Positions 6,374-8,577 of a stretch of DNA of 8,577 bases are shown here, one piece after another. Positions within the stretch are counted from its first letter, which is position 1. Each line of letters starts with the position of its first letter. A program made the translations under genes and the position numbers. Under the pieces are notes generated by a model. It saw only the letters and a list, made by a program, of their open reading frames with translations, had not been told where the DNA came from and searched no databases. The DNA lies in contig CALMBI010000243.1 of NCBI GenBank assembly GCA_937860115.1, forward strand, positions 1 through 8,577. The letters run 5' to 3'. This DNA comes from an uncultured Arcobacter sp. GTDB lineage: Bacteria > Campylobacterota > Campylobacteria > Campylobacterales > Arcobacteraceae.

Positions 6374-7266
6374 GAATTTTTCCTATTGATAAATAATAAT
6401 AAAAACAACAATCCAATTGCTATATCTAAAGGGTATTGATAGAGGTATGTTTTTTTCACAAGTTGATCTGTTTTGATTTTGCTCTTTTCTAAGGTATCGA
6501 TCTCATTATAGATCTTTTTGAGTTCCTCTTTGGTAGTTGCTTGATAAAACTTCCCTTTTGTTGCAGATGCTATCTCTTTTAAACTATTTGGATCAAAATC
6601 ACCAACACCCCCTACACCAATAGTGTAAACACGAATCCCATATTTTTTTGCAACACTAATTGCTACATCTATTGGAATCGTATTAGCATTATCTATCCCG
6701 TCTGTTAAAAGTATCGCTATCTTATTTCTCGATATGCTCTCTTTAAAAAGATTACTACTTAAATACAAAGCTTCATAGAGTGCGGTTTTATTTTGACCAG
6801 CTATACCAACTTCTAAAATATTTAATAGATAAGTAAACGTATTTTTATCATATGTAAGTGGTACCGCAACATACGCAAAATCTGCAAATATACTAAGAGC
6901 TAATCTATCGGTTGCTCTTTTTTGTATAAAGTCACTTAGTATCTCTTTGGTAATACTAAATTTGTCGTTTTGCACCATACTTCCACTTGCATCAACAATT
7001 AAAGAGATCTCATAACCATCTCTTTCATTGTTAAACATATCATCTTTTTTAATTGGGTTTGCTAAAGCGATCACTAAAAAGAAAAAGACCAAAAATCGTA
7101 AAACTTTGAGGATATATCCTTGGTTTTTTGTTGCAGTTTGCAACATAGCCATATTTGAAAAATAGAGACTTTGTGACTTTTCTTTACAAAAATAGGTACA
7201 GATTGGATAGAGAAATAAAAGCAACAATAGATAAGGATAAAGAAATGTAAGACCGTATAGACTCAT
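6370..7266 (-). CDS. batA: BatA, membrane-anchored von Willebrand factor A protein
   Basis: BatA is the first VWA protein of the Bat system, expected to bind partner proteins through a Mg2+-dependent site and to respond to the MoxR ATPase encoded upstream. The 298-residue protein has two N-terminal membrane segments (about 7-25 and 53-69), the family signature IALANP (66-71, corresponding to LARP in BatB), a VWA domain at about 85-260 and a C-terminal helix (about 277-293). The metal site is complete: DASGS at 92-96, Thr161 in QNKTALYEAL and Asp189 in LTDG. The motif YTIGVGG (214-220) is the usual later strand of BatA VWA domains. The ATG at 7266 overlaps the stop of the upstream membrane protein as ATGA, and a GAG six bases upstream is the only ribosome site. 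The 3' end overlaps batB by four bases. Confidence 0.93.
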   Translation of the reverse strand: MSLYGLTFLYPYLLLLLFLYPICTYFCKEKSQSLYFSNMAMLQTATKNQGYILKVLRFLVFFFLVIALANPIKKDDMFNNERDGYEISLIVDASGSMVQNDKFSITKEILSDFIQKRATDRLALSIFADFAYVAVPLTYDKNTFTYLLNILEVGIAGQNKTALYEALYLSSNLFKESISRNKIAILLTDGIDNANTIPIDVAISVAKKYGIRVYTIGVGGVGDFDPNSLKEIASATKGKFYQATTKEELKKIYNEIDTLEKSKIKTDQLVKKTYLYQYPLDIAIGLLFLLLFINRKNS

Positions 7267-7646
7267 CGTATTCTCACTTTAATATAATCTTTCATTTGCT
7301 CTTTGAGATCTTTATCTAGTTTTGGGACCTCTTTTTTGTATTTGAATCGTTCTAGTTGTTTTAAAATTTTTAAAAATTCGTCTTTAAAATGTTCTTCAAC
7401 AGTGATATATCCATGATATGTAAATTGGTATGCAAGTTGTTTATCGCTTAGACTATCAAAATCCAATAGTTGTAAAAGTTCTTTTGAAATCCTTTTTTTA
7501 TCTTTTTTTAGATTACGTTTGAAGAATCGATAAAGAAAATAACCAAATAGACCAATCAATATAATAATAATTCCAAATAAAATAGTTTCAATAACCCCAC
7601 TATTTATAAGATCAATATTTGGCTTAATATCTTTTAATTCTTCCAT
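7263..7646 (-). CDS. Small single-pass membrane protein of unknown function, encoded between DUF58 and batA
   Basis: I do not recognise a named family with certainty. The 127-residue product has a short acidic N-terminus (MEELKDIKPN), one strong membrane helix at about 18-41 (VIETILFGIIIILIGLFGYF), a very basic stretch right after it (KRNLKKDKKR, about 43-52) and a charged helical cytoplasmic-type domain with the segment LLQLLDFDSLSDKQLAYQFT at about 57-76. By the positive-inside rule the C-terminal domain should be cytoplasmic. In many MoxR-VWA operons a DUF4381-type single-pass protein occupies exactly this slot with the same layout, so this is probably its counterpart or a divergent member; that equivalence is inferred from position and topology. 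It starts two bases after the DUF58 stop with only a weak AAAGA site, and overlaps batA by four bases, so it is tightly bound into the operon. Confidence 0.75.
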   Translation of the reverse strand: MEELKDIKPNIDLINSGVIETILFGIIIILIGLFGYFLYRFFKRNLKKDKKRISKELLQLLDFDSLSDKQLAYQFTYHGYITVEEHFKDEFLKILKQLERFKYKKEVPKLDKDLKEQMKDYIKVRIR

Positions 7647-7648
7647 TA

Positions 7649-8500
7649 TTATCTTTCTTTCACCAATTGAAAAAGTTTTCCAACAACATCGTCATCCGTA
7701 TAGATTTTTTTATATCTAACTTTATGTTTATGAAAAAGGGCATAGAGATTTTGATCATGTATTTTTAAAAGCTCTTCATATTTTTTTATACTTCCCTCAT
7801 CTAAAAACAGATTTTCACTCTTTAAAGAAGAGGTATCTTTGATATAAAAATCACCAAGCAATTTGATATCCTCTTCCAATCTATCCCTTACAATCACTCC
7901 ATATACTTGGTGTTTTGCACTCAAAAATCGTATACTTGGTAACTCTAAAAAATCCCCTATTAAAAATATGAGCGATTTTTGTTTGATGTGTTCTAGCAAA
8001 TAAGCCTCTAAATTTTTGAAATTGATCTTCTTACCAAGGGATTTTAACTTATTTGCTATCTTTATGTCTCTTTCAATAATCATTTTTCTTTTAGAAAAAA
8101 AGTTTACCTCCTCTACTCTATCGCTAAAAAATAGTGTACTTACCATATCTTTTTTTCCAAGAGCAGCAAATGAAAGGTGTGCTAACACTTCGCTCATTGT
8201 ATCTTTTTTGGCTCTCATACTTCCAAAATAGATCCCACCACTCACCAAATACACAAAAACAAAATTAAGCCGCTTATCCTCACTAAAAATGTTGACCGTT
8301 GGATTACCTGTACGTGCAGTCACTTTCCAATTAAGATGTCTAATATCATCGCTTGTATTATATTCTCTTAGTTCTCTAAAATCTAATCCATTTCCACTAA
8401 AAATAGAGCTATGTTCACCACTTAAGTGTGAAAATATACTCTGTTTTGTGGTAAGCTGTAGGTTATTTTGGTACAACTTATTTGTAAAAGTTTTATCCAT
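7649..8500 (-). CDS. DUF58 family protein of the MoxR-Bat operon
   Basis: DUF58 proteins are nearly always encoded next to moxR and VWA genes and are taken to be cytoplasmic, VWA-fold partners of the MoxR ATPase; their precise activity is unknown. The 283-residue protein has the family hallmark at 35-77: FSGNGLDFRELREY, then DDIRHLNWKVTARTG and a downstream IFSED. This matches the G-x-DF-x-x-R-x-Y / GDD-x-R-x-I-x-W-x-x-x-AR signature. A VWA-like core follows, but the position of the metal-binding DxSxS reads LVSGG (85-89), keeping only the first Ser. No membrane segment is evident, so it is soluble. The start at 8500 has GGA five bases upstream and lies 9 bases after the moxR stop. Its length is close to that of the short DUF58 proteins without an N-terminal membrane region. 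Confidence 0.9.
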   Translation of the reverse strand: MDKTFTNKLYQNNLQLTTKQSIFSHLSGEHSSIFSGNGLDFRELREYNTSDDIRHLNWKVTARTGNPTVNIFSEDKRLNFVFVYLVSGGIYFGSMRAKKDTMSEVLAHLSFAALGKKDMVSTLFFSDRVEEVNFFSKRKMIIERDIKIANKLKSLGKKINFKNLEAYLLEHIKQKSLIFLIGDFLELPSIRFLSAKHQVYGVIVRDRLEEDIKLLGDFYIKDTSSLKSENLFLDEGSIKKYEELLKIHDQNLYALFHKHKVRYKKIYTDDDVVGKLFQLVKER

Positions 8501-8509
8501 TGATATCCA

Positions 8510-8577
8510 CTAAGGCTTTGGAAGTTTCTCTATAATTTTTTGGATAATATCATCTGCTGTGATATTATTTGCTATTG
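8510..8577 (-). CDS. MoxR-type AAA+ ATPase (C-terminal end only, gene runs off the right edge)
   Basis: Only the last 21 full codons and the stop are in the window, reading IANNITADDIIQKIIEKLPKP and then TAG. No catalytic motif is visible. The call rests on two things: the frame is open to the window edge and ends 9 bases before a DUF58 gene, and moxR is the standard gene in this place in Bat operons, with a short helical C-terminus of this kind ending in a proline-rich tip. If correct, it would power the VWA/DUF58 partners downstream by ATP hydrolysis, and the operon promoter lies outside the window. Confidence 0.7.
   Translation of the reverse strand, partial: IANNITADDIIQKIIEKLPKP

Noticed and set aside
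1..8577. CRISPR array, insertion sequence, integration site or defence island
   Set aside because: No direct-repeat/spacer pattern, no transposase or integrase frame and no terminal inverted repeats were seen. The tRNA-Ser 3' end is not repeated elsewhere in the window, and the neighbours are conserved housekeeping and envelope genes.

Overview
The window is AT-rich bacterial chromosome, and every supported gene lies on the minus strand. Gene content and protein sizes point to a Campylobacterota (epsilonproteobacterial) genome, probably a Sulfurimonas/Sulfuricurvum/Arcobacter-like free-living member. The clues are a 431-residue GlmU (the short form usual in this phylum), AAA/TTT-rich codon use, and a compact moxR-DUF58-batABCD locus with almost no intergenic DNA. 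The genus assignment is inference, since no marker gene is present.

Read in the direction of transcription (from high to low coordinates), the window opens with the last 21 codons of a MoxR-type AAA+ ATPase. A tightly packed operon follows: a DUF58 protein, a 127-residue single-pass membrane protein, two membrane-anchored von Willebrand A proteins (BatA, BatB), a TPR protein with a charged tail (BatC) and a secreted, C-terminally anchored BatD. Three of the junctions inside this run, and the junction to the next gene, are 4-base ATGA stop/start overlaps or close variants. This implies one transcript with translational coupling. The set is a MoxR-VWA 'Bat' envelope system, expected to assemble at the inner membrane with the VWA, TPR and BatD domains facing the periplasm and the ATPase and DUF58 protein in the cytoplasm.

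The next gene downstream, coupled to batD by ATGA, is a broken TPR-glycosyltransferase-like gene (about 3308 down to 1859). It carries three single-base frameshifts and one in-frame stop, but the protein can be followed across all of them. Its two largest open fragments look like separate small genes but are pieces of one.

A TATAAT -10 box sits just past the end of that pseudogene, 14 bases before a complete tRNA-Ser(GGA) with encoded CCA. After the tRNA come glmU (UDP-GlcNAc synthesis) and, overlapping its stop by one base, the first 129 codons of coaBC (coenzyme A synthesis). These form a housekeeping transcription unit separate in function from the bat operon. No mobile element, CRISPR array or integration site was seen. 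The main unusual points are the multiply broken gene at the operon tail, the degenerate metal-binding motif in the DUF58 protein, and the uncharacterised small membrane protein between DUF58 and BatA.
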